From contig JAYKKM010000221.1 of NCBI GenBank assembly GCA_035772405.1, positions 1,120,501 through 1,184,500 of the forward strand: DNA of 64,000 bases, read 5' to 3'. Positions 1 through 10,315 of this stretch are shown in pieces. The position numbers and the translations under genes were made by a program. Each line of letters starts with the position of its first letter. Position 1 is the first letter of the stretch. This stretch comes from Chrysogorgia sp. JL179-B06. Its lineage: Eukaryota > Cnidaria > Anthozoa > Scleralcyonacea > Chrysogorgiidae. The notes beneath the pieces are model-generated. The model ran no database searches and was not told the DNA's origin. It saw only the letters and a program-made list of their open reading frames with translations.

Positions 1-128
1 ATAAACACCCCCTAAAGGTCAGGGGCAAGCATTCGTCTTCTGGACGATCTTTTTTAGTATCCCCAATTAGCCTGTCTTAGGCTAAATATTTTTTGATACT
101 TGAATAAAGTTATTGTATTGCATTGTAT
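1..128 (+). mobile_element. 3' end of a LINE extending in from the left
   Basis: This stretch resembles the 3' untranslated end of a CR1/L2-type non-LTR retrotransposon. It has a short stem (AGCCTGTCTTAGGCT), then TGAATAAAG and a tail of imperfect TTGTA/TTGCA units ending near 128. Short microsatellite tails are usual for this clade. The body of the element lies outside the window, so family assignment rests on the tail alone. Confidence 0.5.
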
Positions 129-339
129 CCGCGAGAGATGCCTATATTATGATACGCATCATCCTGATCATAGAACTGCATGCCAACCCCAAAACAGCTT
201 AGATCCTAACCCTAACCCCCGTCCAATGGGATTTCTAACCATATCGAATTAAAAACTTCTCTTTGCAAAATATATTTCATTTTTACCAAATTAAACATGT
301 TTAGGCTCTAACTGGTAATAAAATTAACCACAATGAAAC

Positions 340-1910
340 AACTTTTTCCACCACGAGTCACAAGAATGAAAATCCGTATTGTTTCTTCTCAACATGCCCA
401 GCTTAGTCCTACATGTCCTACATGTATATCCAGAGATCGGCTTCATGAGCTGAACCTTAACCTGCCTGGAAAAGGTCTTAGGATTGGGCCATTGGAATAT
501 TAACCATCTAACTGATATAAAACTTGAACAAATTCGTGTGCTATTGCACTCGTCAGAGAATATTGATATTCTATTTCTCATTGAGACCTTCTTAAAACCT
601 TCGAAATCGGATAGTCTTTATATATACAATCCCTGGCTATTCTATATACAGAAAAGAAAGGACAGGTTTAAAGAAAGGTGGAGGAATTATTGTTTTTGTC
701 GCTGATCGTATTAAAGCAAGCAGGATTTATGAACTTGAAGAAGAATGTGTTGAATCGCCTTCAACTCCTTCTTTATTAATATCGTGGATCAAATTAGCAA
801 CACCGACAATACTTCAATGCAGGATTTTCGTGATGAAAAACTTGAAAATTTTGTGGCATTGACGATAAAAGATAAAAATATTGAGTATAATATACCAACG
901 ATCACAGATAAATTAGTCCGTGAAATACTTGATAAAATGTCATCAAATCCGGCCACTGGTCCAGACGGAATGAGTATACGTGTTCTTAAATTGATTGCCC
1001 CTATTTTTGCTAGACCTCTTACAAAACTTCTTAACATGTCTATATTATCAGGAAAATTCCCGTCAGCATGGAAAACGGCAAGAGTAACTCCCCTTTACAA
1101 GTCTGGATCTCGTGATATGAGAAATAATTATAGACCTATATCTGTTTTATCTGTGCTTTCTAAAGTGCTCGAGAAACATGTTGCAAGATCCTTGATTAAC
1201 CATTTAAATAGAAATAGTTTGATGTACGAATCACAATCAGCTTTTCGTGAAGGACATTCGACTGAAACTGCCTTAATAAAACTCACTGATCAGATTCTAT
1301 TTAACATGGATCAAGATCAAGTAACCGGTATGATTTTCGTTGACTTTAGGAAAGCATTTGATGTAGTAGACCATCAAATCTTATTACAGAAACTAAAACT
1401 CTATAGAGCTTGCACATACTGTATCCTGGTTTGAATCATATCTTACCGACAGGAAACAATAATTATATTACTGTCGATTCTCAGAATTCATCTCTCCTTC
1501 ATATTAAGCACGGAGTACCACAGGGCTCTGTCCTTTGCCCTGTGTTATTCCTGCTTTACGTAAATGACATCTATCTTCATTGTGATAGCTCTACAATAGA
1601 CATATTTGCTGATGATACTACCTCATCATCGAGTGCAAACTGGAATAATATTCCTCAACTTATAGAGAAAATTGAATACAACCTTAATAACATAAACAAA
1701 TGGTCACTTAGAAATCGGATGTATATTAATACTGACAAAACTAAAGCTATGCTTGTGTTTGGAAAAACACTAATGAAGAAAATAAACCCTGATATGTGCG
1801 AAATGAAAATTTCCTTAAATAACGTACAAGTGGATGATGTTTCCAGCCATAAATTTCTTGGCGTAATAATTGATAAAAATTTAGATTATGATCAACACAT
1901 TGATGAGTTA
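340..1910 (+). pseudogene. LINE-A: decayed CR1/L2-like ORF2 (endonuclease start + reverse transcriptase)
   Basis: Dead non-LTR retrotransposon. At 425-700 the reading runs from an ORF1/ORF2 linker (DRLHELNLNLPGKG) into the start of an endonuclease domain, HWNINHLTDIKLEQIRVLL then DILFLIETFLKPSKSDSL, with a one-base insertion near 484. Most of the endonuclease is then missing. The RT domain runs 784-1434 (RPISVLSVLSKVLEKHV; IFVDFRKAFDVVDH, the first catalytic Asp block) and, after frameshifts near 1410-1450, 1465-1905 (GVPQGSVLCPVLFLLYVND; FADD box at 1605-1616; KFLGVIIDKNLDYDQHI). The thumb and C-terminal region are absent because LINE-B sequence begins at about 1,925. The order EN-RT and these motifs are diagnostic of LINE ORF2; the clade is inferred. 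It cannot make an active enzyme. Confidence 0.85.
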
Positions 1911-1971
1911 TGCATTGATGAGAGATTATTGACGCCACGCCATCTTTCAGACGGTCGACTTATCTTCGCTT

Positions 1972-3387
1972 TTGCTTTTTAATATAAGTACGGAAATGAG
2001 TTCAAATTCTTCTGAATGTTCAAACTATTATGACTATTTGTCAATTGAGGATTCAAAGCTGAAATGGAAAGCTGGAATCAACATTTTGAAGGAATTCGTC
2101 GAAAGCGAGTTAATGATTACCGGGAAATGGTCGTCGCCAGGTGGTGAAGTCAAACTGTTCACCAGTGAATTGGGTACAATAAAGTGGTACCAAGGAAAGA
2201 AGGTGCTTGATATAAAAGGTTTTAACAGTGAAAAGATAAAACAGCAAATCTATGATGGCATTGTAGGCTTTTTGCCTATACAGCATGGGATTAAAAACCT
2301 AGAATCGGAAGTAGGCATATTTGCCAGTGTTGATGATGAAGCTAATTTACATGTTGATGCCGAAGATAATAACGACCAATTGCCCCAAGAGGATAACCTA
2401 CTACGTGCCTTAAAAGCTCAAATAGAAAACTTGACTATTCAAGTTGAAACGGAAAAAGTCTTAATAAACAAGAAGATTTCCGATCTCTCTGAGAAACTGG
2501 ACGGTAATCAAAATCCATCCTCTACGGAATTTTCAAAACTTCGTCGCGAAAATGAAGATCTAAAGAAAGAAAATGCTACTCTACTGGAAAGGGTGAACAA
2601 TCTTTCCTATATTCTAGCAGACCTGAAAACGAAAGCTGACAACGCCGAAGAGGAGAAGGCGAGTTGATTACTGCCATTCGTATCCTTCAATCTGTTGATA
2701 ATTCATCTTGTAATACCGTGATCAACACTAAGAAGATTAGTCCAGCTATCTCACTTAATAATTCAGAAAATGATAATTCGCCGCATTTTGATGAGATTAA
2801 ATCAGACAACAATAATAACTCAGAAGCCAAACGGTAAAAAGAAAACCAAAGTTCCTTCGGCTCAGATTGACCTAACAAAAACACATGAAAAGGAACATGA
2901 TGGTACGACGAAAGTAAATATAAAACTTGTGTTCATTGCGGGAGATTCAATAATCCAGCACGTCCACGATTGGAAACTACCTGATACCGATAAAGTTGTC
3001 TCTGTGAGATCTTTTTCCGGAAGTAAAATTGAAGATATGGAGGACTATCTGAAACCGCTCATTAGGAAAGAACGATACGAGTTAATTTTACATGTTCGCA
3101 CAAACAACGCTCGTGACGCTCAGTCGCTACAAATGGTTGCTGAAGGTATTATTAACGTAGGTGTACAAATTAATGATAACTCACCATCTGGGGAGATAAA
3201 AATGTCTCTGCAACTAAATTAAGTGAAATCAACCGTATCTATATGTCGTGTGTGTATTCAAAAACAATGGACCTTTATAGATTATAGCAATATAGACACA
3301 TCTTGTTTTAATAGACGTGGGCTTCACTTAAATCGGAAGGGTAGTGGTAATATTAGTCGAAACTTTGTACAACATTTGAACAATTGA
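1972..3387 (+). pseudogene. LINE-B ORF1: coiled-coil and SGNH/esterase-like protein, frameshifted
   Basis: ORF1 of a CR1/L2-type LINE. Reading starts at 1972 or the better-looking Met at 1996. The first part (to 2667) has a conserved-looking N-terminal block (KWKAGINILKEFVE, KWSSPGGEVKLF, IKWYQGKKVLDIKGF) and then a coiled coil (about residues 135-225: LRALKAQIENLTIQVE, LRRENEDLKKENATLLERV). After a frameshift it continues 2667-2837, and after another, 2840-3222. The last part carries an SGNH-hydrolase-like segment: FIAGDSIIQHVHDW (block I) and ELILHVRTNN (block III, where the family has HxGTNN, so Gly is replaced by Arg). The C-terminus (RRGLHLNRKGSGNISRNF) is read in a further frame, ending at 3387. 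Such esterase ORF1s are known in CR1-like LINEs. Three frame breaks and the altered motif make it a pseudogene. Confidence 0.8.
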
Positions 3388-3459
3388 AATTATGATCAGG
3401 CTGAACATGAGGAAATTTATTTTAATCCTTCTACCTTCCCTAAAGTTAAAGGTTTCAAA

Positions 3460-3564
3460 ATGGCAATGCTTAATATAGTTAGTTTACTAAAACACTTTGA
3501 GGAAATTCAAATCTTATTGGCCAATCAAAGTCTTGACATCCTTGCTCTAAATGAGACTAAACTA
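3460..3564 (+). pseudogene. LINE-B ORF2, endonuclease N-terminus before the large insertion
   Basis: Start of the LINE-B ORF2 protein: MAMLNIVSLLKHFEEI then LLANQSLDILALNETKL, the N-terminal strand and the Asn/Glu metal-binding region (LNETKL) of an apurinic-like endonuclease. It lies 73 bases after the ORF1 stop, the usual ORF1-ORF2 spacing for this group. The frame is broken exactly at 3564/3565 by a 6,751-bp DNA transposon and resumes at 10,316. With one copy of the duplicated TA removed, the codon run reads ...AAA CTA | TAT CCC..., so the two halves join in frame. Confidence 0.85.
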
Positions 3565-3579
3565 CACTGTTATTTTATA

Positions 3580-4090
3580 GTGGTTAAATTAACTACAACA
3601 TGGTAGTTAATTTAACTACTTTTGGTGTAGTTATTTTATCGTGGTTATTTTAACCACAATTTTGCAGTTAAAACAACTATTATGGTAGTGATTTTAACTA
3701 TTCAGATGTAGTTGTTTAATCGTAGTTGTTTTAACCACAACTTATTAGTTAAAATAACTACTGGCATAGTTAATTTAACTACACTTTATGTAGTCAATTC
3801 CTTATAGATATTTTAACTACAAAATTTTAACTACATTTATCCATGTAGTAGTTAATTTAACTACACTTTATGTGGTTAATTCCTTATAGTTATTTTAACT
3901 ACAAAATTGTAACTACATCCATGTAGTAGTTAATTTAACTACACTTTATGTAGTTAATTCCTTATGGTTATTTTAACTACTTATCAGTTAAATTAACTAC
4001 TGGCATACAAGGGTAGTTAATTTATCCATGTAGTAGTTAATTTAACTAGACTTAATGTAGTTAATTCCTTATAGTTATTTTAACTCGGTT
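3580..4090. repeat. Left subterminal array of palindromic TAGTTAATTTAACTA units
   Basis: Dense series of the palindrome (G)TAGTTAATTTAACTAC and relatives (GTAGTTATTTTAACTAC, TAGTTAAAATAACTAC). They are partly organised as a roughly 75-85-bp compound unit (TTTATGTAGTTAATTCCTTA spacer) repeated about four times from 3790 to 4085. Both orientations are equivalent because each unit is its own inverted repeat. It mirrors, with different spacing, the 26-bp array at the other end of the element, as expected of subterminal transposase-binding sites (inference). Confidence 0.85.
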
Positions 4091-4475
4091 ATCAAACTCA
4101 TCACTAATTGCAGAAGAAAATTCAATAAATTTAATCTTTATCAGATACAAATTTACATAATTTTACAAACTTTAACTTAGATTTTCTTGGTTAAAATTAA
4201 TCCAATGAAAAATAGTTTGAAAACCTGGCTATTTAGATACATGCATTTGAGCAGCCAATCGGTATGAGATGTCATATCGGCTGCATTGGGTGTATAACTT
4301 ATAACTCCACAGGCATACGTATTAAGGTTTTGCTTGACAAGTTTAATAACATGCATGAGTTATAACACACATATTTTCAGAGATGGCATTGAAAATTTGA
4401 ATCCATCATAAAAAGCATATTGTACATGTATATTGATAAACTACTAGGCTCATAATTATGAACACTTACATAATA
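4091..4475. other. No gene seen; AT-rich interior of the 6.75-kb element
   Basis: AT-rich sequence between the left array and a small MITE. I see no coding potential, RNA gene or internal repeat beyond a few ACATGCAT-like words. Confidence 0.6.
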
Positions 4476-4703
4476 CAGTGGAACCTGAGTTTTACGACCA
4501 CCCTTTGCCAGGCAAAAATGGTCGTAAATGACAGGTACACATCGTGTTCGGGATGCCAAAAAGCGGTCGCTGGTCGCGTTAGGCAGGTGGTCGCTCATTC
4601 CAGGTACATTTTAACTACAATTCATCCGTGACAGAATAAGTGCTTGTAAACGGCAGGTAAATAGTCGTTAAAAGGGGTGTCATAAAACTCAGGTTAAAAG
4701 CTG
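4476..4703. mobile_element. 228-bp MITE with CAG ends and TA duplication (pogo/Tigger-like)
   Basis: Left end CAGTGGAACCTGAGTTTTAC and right end (reverse complement) CAGCTTTTAACCTGAGTTTT share an inverted core AACCTGAGTTTTAyGAC. TA flanks both ends (4474-4475, 4704-4705). The CAGTGGAACCT start is typical of pogo/Tigger-family non-autonomous elements (established pattern; the assignment is inference). It has no coding capacity. It sits upstream of the first exon of the SAM-domain gene and is therefore a secondary insertion into the larger element. Confidence 0.7.
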
Positions 4704-5078
4704 TATCAGTAATGGCAAACAGTGCATTTAATATGATATGCCTCACATAATAAGGCATGTTTCGGTATTACATGATATTGTACAGTGCTCAGTTATTCTA
4801 CTATTTCCACACGCAAGGGAACAAACTCATCTGTCCTGTGTCTTTTGTCCTGGGATCGAAATTCTTTATTTTGAAATTATTCCGGTCGGTGATTACGAAC
4901 CAACACGTGATCATGCTAGCCAATAACATAAGTTTATGAGATTGTGTGCTCAGCGATTGGATGAATATTACCACGTGACCTACATGGATTGGATTGAATT
5001 TGGGGGGAAAACACGTTGGTGACTGTGAGGTGGTGATTTCTAGACTTTGCTCTTCTCCTTCGAAGTAAAGTGGTTACA

Positions 5079-8000
5079 ATGGCTACGGTAAATAAAGTAT
5101 TGTTTCTTTTATATATATATATATATACAATTTGTAAGTTTGTTCGTTGAATCGTCGTTGATTGAATACGTAAATAAATTTATAATATCATTAATATGCT
5201 CCTTCAGCCCAATCATTGGGGAGCTTTGTGCCTTTATTTAATATTTATATAAAAGCAAACAAAGCGGCCATACTAAATTGTTTGTTATTTAATGACAAAG
5301 GTCCCCCCACTGGCCACTTAGTGACCATTTATAATTTTATATTACCTATTGGCATGTTTTTATGATTACAGATTTTCGATCACGAACTTTACCAATGTCT
5401 TGTTGACGCGGGTGTTCGTAAAGACACGTTGGATAAACTGGAAGAAGATGAGGTATGTATTATTTTTAAACTGTTGATATATATTATTAATTTGTTTGTC
5501 TTGCGTGCGTATTTCGCCTTTCATAGTATTTATGTATATATCTGAACAATAAAGAGCAAGTTCTTGCAAAATTTATATCCAAGTTTTATCAGGGTTTGAT
5601 TTAATTTGATCATTCTGATTTCTGACGTCCTGACAACGAAAGAAAAATATGGCATTTTTCAACCATTTCAATCCCGACCATCGATACTGTGCAGGCTTCT
5701 TCTATTACTTTTGTGTTTCTCGTGTGTTTTAAACTATTATTTTCTTGTCCGAAAATAGTCTTTTCTACGACATCTGCATATCAAACAAACCGGAATATCT
5801 CAATTTTTTGCCTTAAATAAGCCTGTTCTCTTCTTGACAAGCAAGGAACAAAATTCCATGAAAGAATCAAAGATGCTATTTTGTCAGATGTATTAATTAA
5901 TTTAATTTTAGCCATCTCTGTTGATTTTATTCAGCTTTGCACTTTGGATATACTTCTGTCAACAAGTGAGGAACTTTTAAAAGCTTGTGGTATTAAAGGA
6001 GGTCAGGCTATCATGGTTAAGAGAGGGGTAAAAAACTTTGCTGCAGAAAATGTTGAATCTGACCAGGTAAATTGATGTTTTGTTAGTGTTGTTTCCTGCT
6101 TTGGTTCTTGTCTATAAACCACTACAACAACTAAATATTGTTTTATAAATTATTAATAACAGTGTAATTTATAGGAATAAATATCATTATGGAAACTCCA
6201 CTTTCTGTGAGCTCTCCTTGATAAGTGAAATCATCTGGGATTAGCCAGCGTAAAACAGTGTGCCATCACTAGCCAGTCAGTAAAGTAATATGGTGTAAGC
6301 CATAGCAAAATAATAAAGTATGACTTAAAGGGAATCTGGTAGTAGTAAGCATGCCATTTTGACATCTGTTTTCCCTAGATGGTTTTATTGAAGCAGGGTT
6401 TGAACAGCTGCTTGCTCTTTCAGTTGCCTTTTATGACACGTAGTATGGTTGTGGTATATTCAAACAGTTAATACAGCCAGTGCAATAATTTAAATAAAAT
6501 GAAGCAAATATGTAATACCAAAACATCTTTCAAGTATTTCAGGTTTGGTACAAAGCATATTACTTTACAGCTTCAATTCATTCACTTTACAAATTCATCC
6601 AGAAGTTCCAAAGTTTGTTGCCAAAGTTGAAAATTATCCAATCATAATGAATTTTGACCCAAAGCTCGCAATTTGATTGGATCATTTTTCAACCTTGGCA
6701 AAAAACGTTGGAACTTCCGAACATGGAACAAATTTCTGAACTTCCAAACGGACTTTGCAATACAAAGCTAAAGTAATATGAAATCAGCAATAATAATCTG
6801 ATGCACCACACAATTATTACTGTTGTTGTTGTTGTACTATTAAAAAATATTAATATATAATATAATTATTTTATAATATTATATTTTTGTATTAATATAA
6901 GCAATAATATTCTGGTTCACTACTCCCACAACAAAAACAGTGGTGCATTGCCAGATGTTATATAAATTAAACCCAAATTACTATAGAAAGCTGTGCGAGT
7001 GTTAATTCAGACCTTTTATTATATCATATTCTACCAGAGCAAGCATCAGGATTGATTCTCCCTATTTTCCATTTGCCTTTAACAGGGAGCGTGGACAGAA
7101 GCTATCAGGTATAGATTCAACAACATCCGTAAAACAAAGCGGCCAAGTGTTGAAGAAAATACCCCTTCAGGTGAAGATGTGGAGAAGGTTATCAAACAAC
7201 CTCAAGCCAAAAAGGCCAAAGGGCCACTTCCACAGTTTCCACCTGGTGAAACAGAGGAAACATGTTTAGAACATGTTTCATCGATGAAAAGAGAGATGTT
7301 GAAAGTCAGCAATAAAAATCTGGTCTTGGTGGGAGATCTGATGAACCTGACTTATCCATACCGTAGGCAGCGAATCATTGGCGAACTAGTCTCTGTAAAG
7401 GAATTATTATCCAAATATCCTGCATTGCAGTTGGTTTCAGAGGTGAGAATTTAGCAAACATTTTTAGTTTATGCTCATGTTTTAATCCCATGAAATACAT
7501 TCAATTTGAATATGAAAACCATTGAAGAACAGAGTATTTTCATGTATACCTGTATATTATAATAGTTTAATGCTTTCAAATTCAGCCTGTTTGCTCAAAA
7601 TGAATGTCTGGTGACTTTCAAAAATTTAAGTCATTAGTTTCTTGTACCTAAAAACACTAAAATGGTGGTGTTACATTATTAATAATATACATGAAAAAAT
7701 TACTTGATTCTGATTGGTTAAGAGCAGAGCATTTTTTCCAAATACAGTGCCAAAAACAGTAATTCAGTGCCAAAAAAAGTAATTCAGTGCAAATTACTTT
7801 TACTATTTATGCGATTTATTTAAAAACATAGTTCAAACATTCCTTGACAGTTTTACTGTTTTAGCTCCGTGTTGATCTCTAGCTGACAGTTGTGAAATTC
7901 AAATGCTTGTTCGATAAATATGAATAAATTAATCATCGATTACTTCCGCATGTCACTCGCGTGCACGTGACGTTATAATTTTTTCATGTATATTATTAAT

Positions 8001-9721
8001 AAGTAATAGTATGATTTCTCGTGCAATTTGGAAAAACATGCACTTGTGAGTTTTCAAAGACTTCAAATTGCACTCGTCCTTCGGACTCGTGCAATTTTGA
8101 TAGTCTTTGAAAAACTCACTCGTTCATGTTTTTTCCAAATTGCACTCGAAATCATACTAATACCTCTATTTATTAATAAGTTTTTAACACTTATTAATTT
8201 ATAAAGAGGTTCTATTCAACAAGACATGATCGTTAAACAGATTTACCAGAATTCTGATGCTGATACTGATGCACCTTTTTTGCTTTCCAACATCTATAGT
8301 TTAAGTTAGAATTTGGAAGGGTCGTTGGTGACGAAGATATTGTAATGACGATGGTGGAAAAATTTGCTGAGAAATGCCAGGAAAACATACTTAAGTTGGC
8401 CAAAACAAAACCCATGTCTGCTGTCAAGAAATTGATTAATGAGGCAGAGCAGCAAATATTGCGAGATGGGGAGAAAAAATCTGGTAAGCTTAATTATTTT
8501 ATATTAAAGGTGCTGTCAAGGCCGTTTCTACGGTGGCCCACAAGGGACACGCTTGTTCGGTATAAATAGAGCCTTGTTCCGTACAAACCAAGATTTGTTC
8601 CGTGTAAATACTGTAGAGCTCTTCCGTAGAAACAACAAGCTTTTTATATACAAATACAAATGAGGAGTTGTTCCGTAGAAATCGACGTGCCTCCTAAACA
8701 AAGTCTTTGAACACTTCTTCTGACAGGTTATCACTATAGAAAAGTTGAATTATGGACGAGGCTAGTAGTTAAAGATTATCCCAGGGTGAACTTTTCACCA
8801 CGATAGAGTAAAATCATGGATTTGGTTTGATTGTTTGAAATTAATCCCTTGGTTTTGATTGCAAAGGTTTGAAACCAGCATCATGGTGCCAATGTGGCCA
8901 CCTCGTTTTAAATCAAGTGCAATCAAAGAATAGACCACTTTCATAATTCCACCACTTTGTCTTTAAATATTATTTTGTGTGCATCTAAATTGCTACGATT
9001 CAAGTGAATGTTTTGTCTTCGTTGCCAGAAACTTCAGAAACACGAGTGGTGAAAGTTATTATTTTGTTAAAAACCTCACCAGAAATTGTTCTGCTATCGA
9101 CAAATATATACCAATCTGATTGCAGCATTTTCAATAATACCCAACTGGATTTCTAGATACTAATAATGGTTAAACTTGATACAAGCTTGCATTGACATAC
9201 AGTACTTTGTAATCATTTTGTAGTTGTGGAAGAAGCAGCAGCAGTGACTGTATTGCAGCATCTCCTGAGGGATAGAGGAAATTCTCCAAGAGAAATTGTG
9301 AAAATTTGTTCGGTAAGCCATTATTTGTATAATTGTATAATCATGTCATAAATAGCTGATGGAGCTGCAATTATACATTTAAAATAATGGATTGGATCCT
9401 TTTTGTCATCAGAATGATTAACGAATTGACATCCAAATTAAGAAAGCTGTTGAGCCATGTCTCATATTGTCTGGAAATTTATCGTCCTTTGATCATGTAT
9501 ATATTGCTGCAGAGGGGATGGTGGTTGTCCGTTTATGTAACATGGGCTTGGCTACTGCACTAATATTGCTGGTTGGTAGCTACTATATATTCAACATGGA
9601 ATATCCGTCATGGGCAAAGAATGTATTTCTGTTTATCGAAACAATGCTAATGGATAACTGTAACGAGTCGAAGCAACGCATCACCATTAACAAGTTTCTC
9701 AAGGAACTTAGTGCAATTTAA
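5079..9721 (+). CDS. Seven-exon SAM-domain protein (SAMD3-like) inside the transposon
   Basis: Spliced gene built by eye from GT-AG junctions with consistent phase: exons 5079-5087, 5372-5452, 5935-6066, 7086-7442, 8300-8483, 9224-9312 and a last exon ending at the TAA 9719-9721. Total is about 375 residues. Residues about 4-74 look like a SAM domain (FDHELYQCLVDAGVRKDTLD, then LLSTSEELLKACGIKGGQAI, the helix 5 Gly-x-Gly-like turn). Exon 4 holds a basic linker and LTYPYRRQRIIGELVSVKEL; exon 7 holds FVEAEGM-like VYIAAEGMVVVRLCNMG and YYIFNMEYPSWAKNVFLFIE. The whole resembles the multi-copy SAMD3-like proteins of fish and invertebrates (recalled similarity, not searched). With the strong acceptor at 9411-9412 the last exon hits TAA at 9419; an acceptor at 9441-9442 keeps the frame. 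It is either a mildly broken gene or one with an alternative 3' splice site. Molecular function is unknown; SAM domains mediate protein or RNA binding. Confidence 0.7.
6557..6780. mobile_element. Foldback MITE in intron 3 of the SAM-domain gene
   Basis: Imperfect inverted repeat. CATATTACTTTA at the left pairs with TAAAGTAATATG at the right. Inside, AGAAGTTCCAAAGTTTG...GTTGAAAATTATCCAATCA pairs imperfectly with TGATTGGATCATTTTTCAAC...CGTTGGAACTTCCGAAC. The stretch has no coding capacity and sits wholly within an intron. Family unknown; no clear target duplication was found. Confidence 0.55.
7677..8002. mobile_element. 326-bp MITE with perfect 27-bp terminal inverted repeats (intron 4)
   Basis: The 27 bases at 7677-7703 (starting TTATTAATAATATACATGAA) are an exact reverse complement of 7976-8002. 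The interior includes a short direct repeat of CAGTGCCAAAAA(C/A)AGTAATT around 7746-7795 and no ORF. The perfect termini suggest recent movement. It lies in intron 4 of the SAM-domain gene, immediately next to another foldback MITE. Confidence 0.75.
8007..8159. mobile_element. 153-bp foldback MITE (intron 4)
   Basis: Almost complete hairpin. TAGTATGATTTCTCGTGCAA at the left pairs with TTGCACTCGAAATCATACTA at the right. The pairing continues inward through GAGTTTTCAAAGACT/AGTCTTTGAAAAACTC to a loop at CGTCCTTCGGACTCG. A related degenerate half copy (TTTCTCGTAAAATTATAG...) occurs near 21,500. Non-coding; would form a stable stem in RNA or single-stranded DNA. Confidence 0.7.
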
Positions 9722-9884
9722 TGACATTTAGTGACAATCTTCTCTTGCTGTTACAATTGTATTGTAATATTCTGATCTTTCATTATATATTTAAAACATT
9801 AAAATGAGTTGTTATAATATTTAATATAGAATTGTAGTTATTTTATTTTATTTTATTATTTTACAAAATTGTGGTTAAATCGTT

Positions 9885-10239
9885 GTAGTTATTTTAACTA
9901 CAGAATCGTTGTAGTTATTTTAACTACAGAATAGTTGTAGTTATTTTAACTACAAATTAGTTGTAGTTATTTTAACTACAAAATTGTTGTAGTTATTTTA
10001 ACTACAGAATCGTTGTAGTTATTTTAACTACAGAATAGTTGTAGTTATTTTAACTACAGAATAGTTGTAGTTATTTTAACTACAGAATAGTTGTAGTTAT
10101 TTTAACTACATAATCGTTGTAGTTATTTTAACTACAGAATAGTTGTAGTTATTTTAACTACAGAATAGTTGTAGTTATTTTAACTACAAATTAGTTGTAG
10201 TTATTTTAACTACAAAATTGTTGTAGTTATTTTAACTAC
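9885..10239. repeat. Right subterminal array: 14 copies of a 26-bp unit with a 17-bp palindrome
   Basis: Fourteen head-to-tail units at exactly 26-bp spacing, each with GTAGTTATTTTAACTAC followed by a 9-base spacer (AGAATAGTT, AGAATCGTT, AAATTAGTT or AAAATTGTT). The palindromes are identical while the spacers vary. The order of spacers in units 1-5 is nearly repeated in units 10-14, so the array grew by block duplication. The same motif occurs at the left end of the element and once more near the right terminus. Confidence 0.95.
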
Positions 10240-10315
10240 AAAATTTGGGGTTATTTTGAACCTCTTTTTTTAACTACGTTTTTGTAGTTAAAATAACTAA
10301 TTTCAAATAACAGTG

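Larger units (their letters stand above)
3565..10315. mobile_element. 6.75-kb CACTG-terminal DNA transposon carrying a SAM-domain gene
   Basis: Insertion inside the LINE-B endonuclease. The left end reads CACTGTTATTT and the right end is its exact reverse complement, AAATAACAGTG. The target dinucleotide TA is present on both sides (3563-3564 and 10316-10317). Both ends carry arrays of a palindromic GTAGTTA(A)TTTAACTAC motif; the interior has a spliced gene (5079-9721) and at least four smaller inserts. CACTG-type termini with 2-3-bp duplications occur in metazoan CACTA/EnSpm-like elements, so that superfamily is the best guess. No transposase (no recognisable DDE protein) is seen, so it is either non-autonomous or uses an unrecognised protein. 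Boundaries are exact because the interrupted LINE supplies the empty site. Confidence 0.85.

Noticed and set aside
204..220. CCTAACCCTAACCCC, telomere-like
   Set aside because: Only two units in ordinary repeat-rich DNA; far too short for a telomere or interstitial telomeric array.
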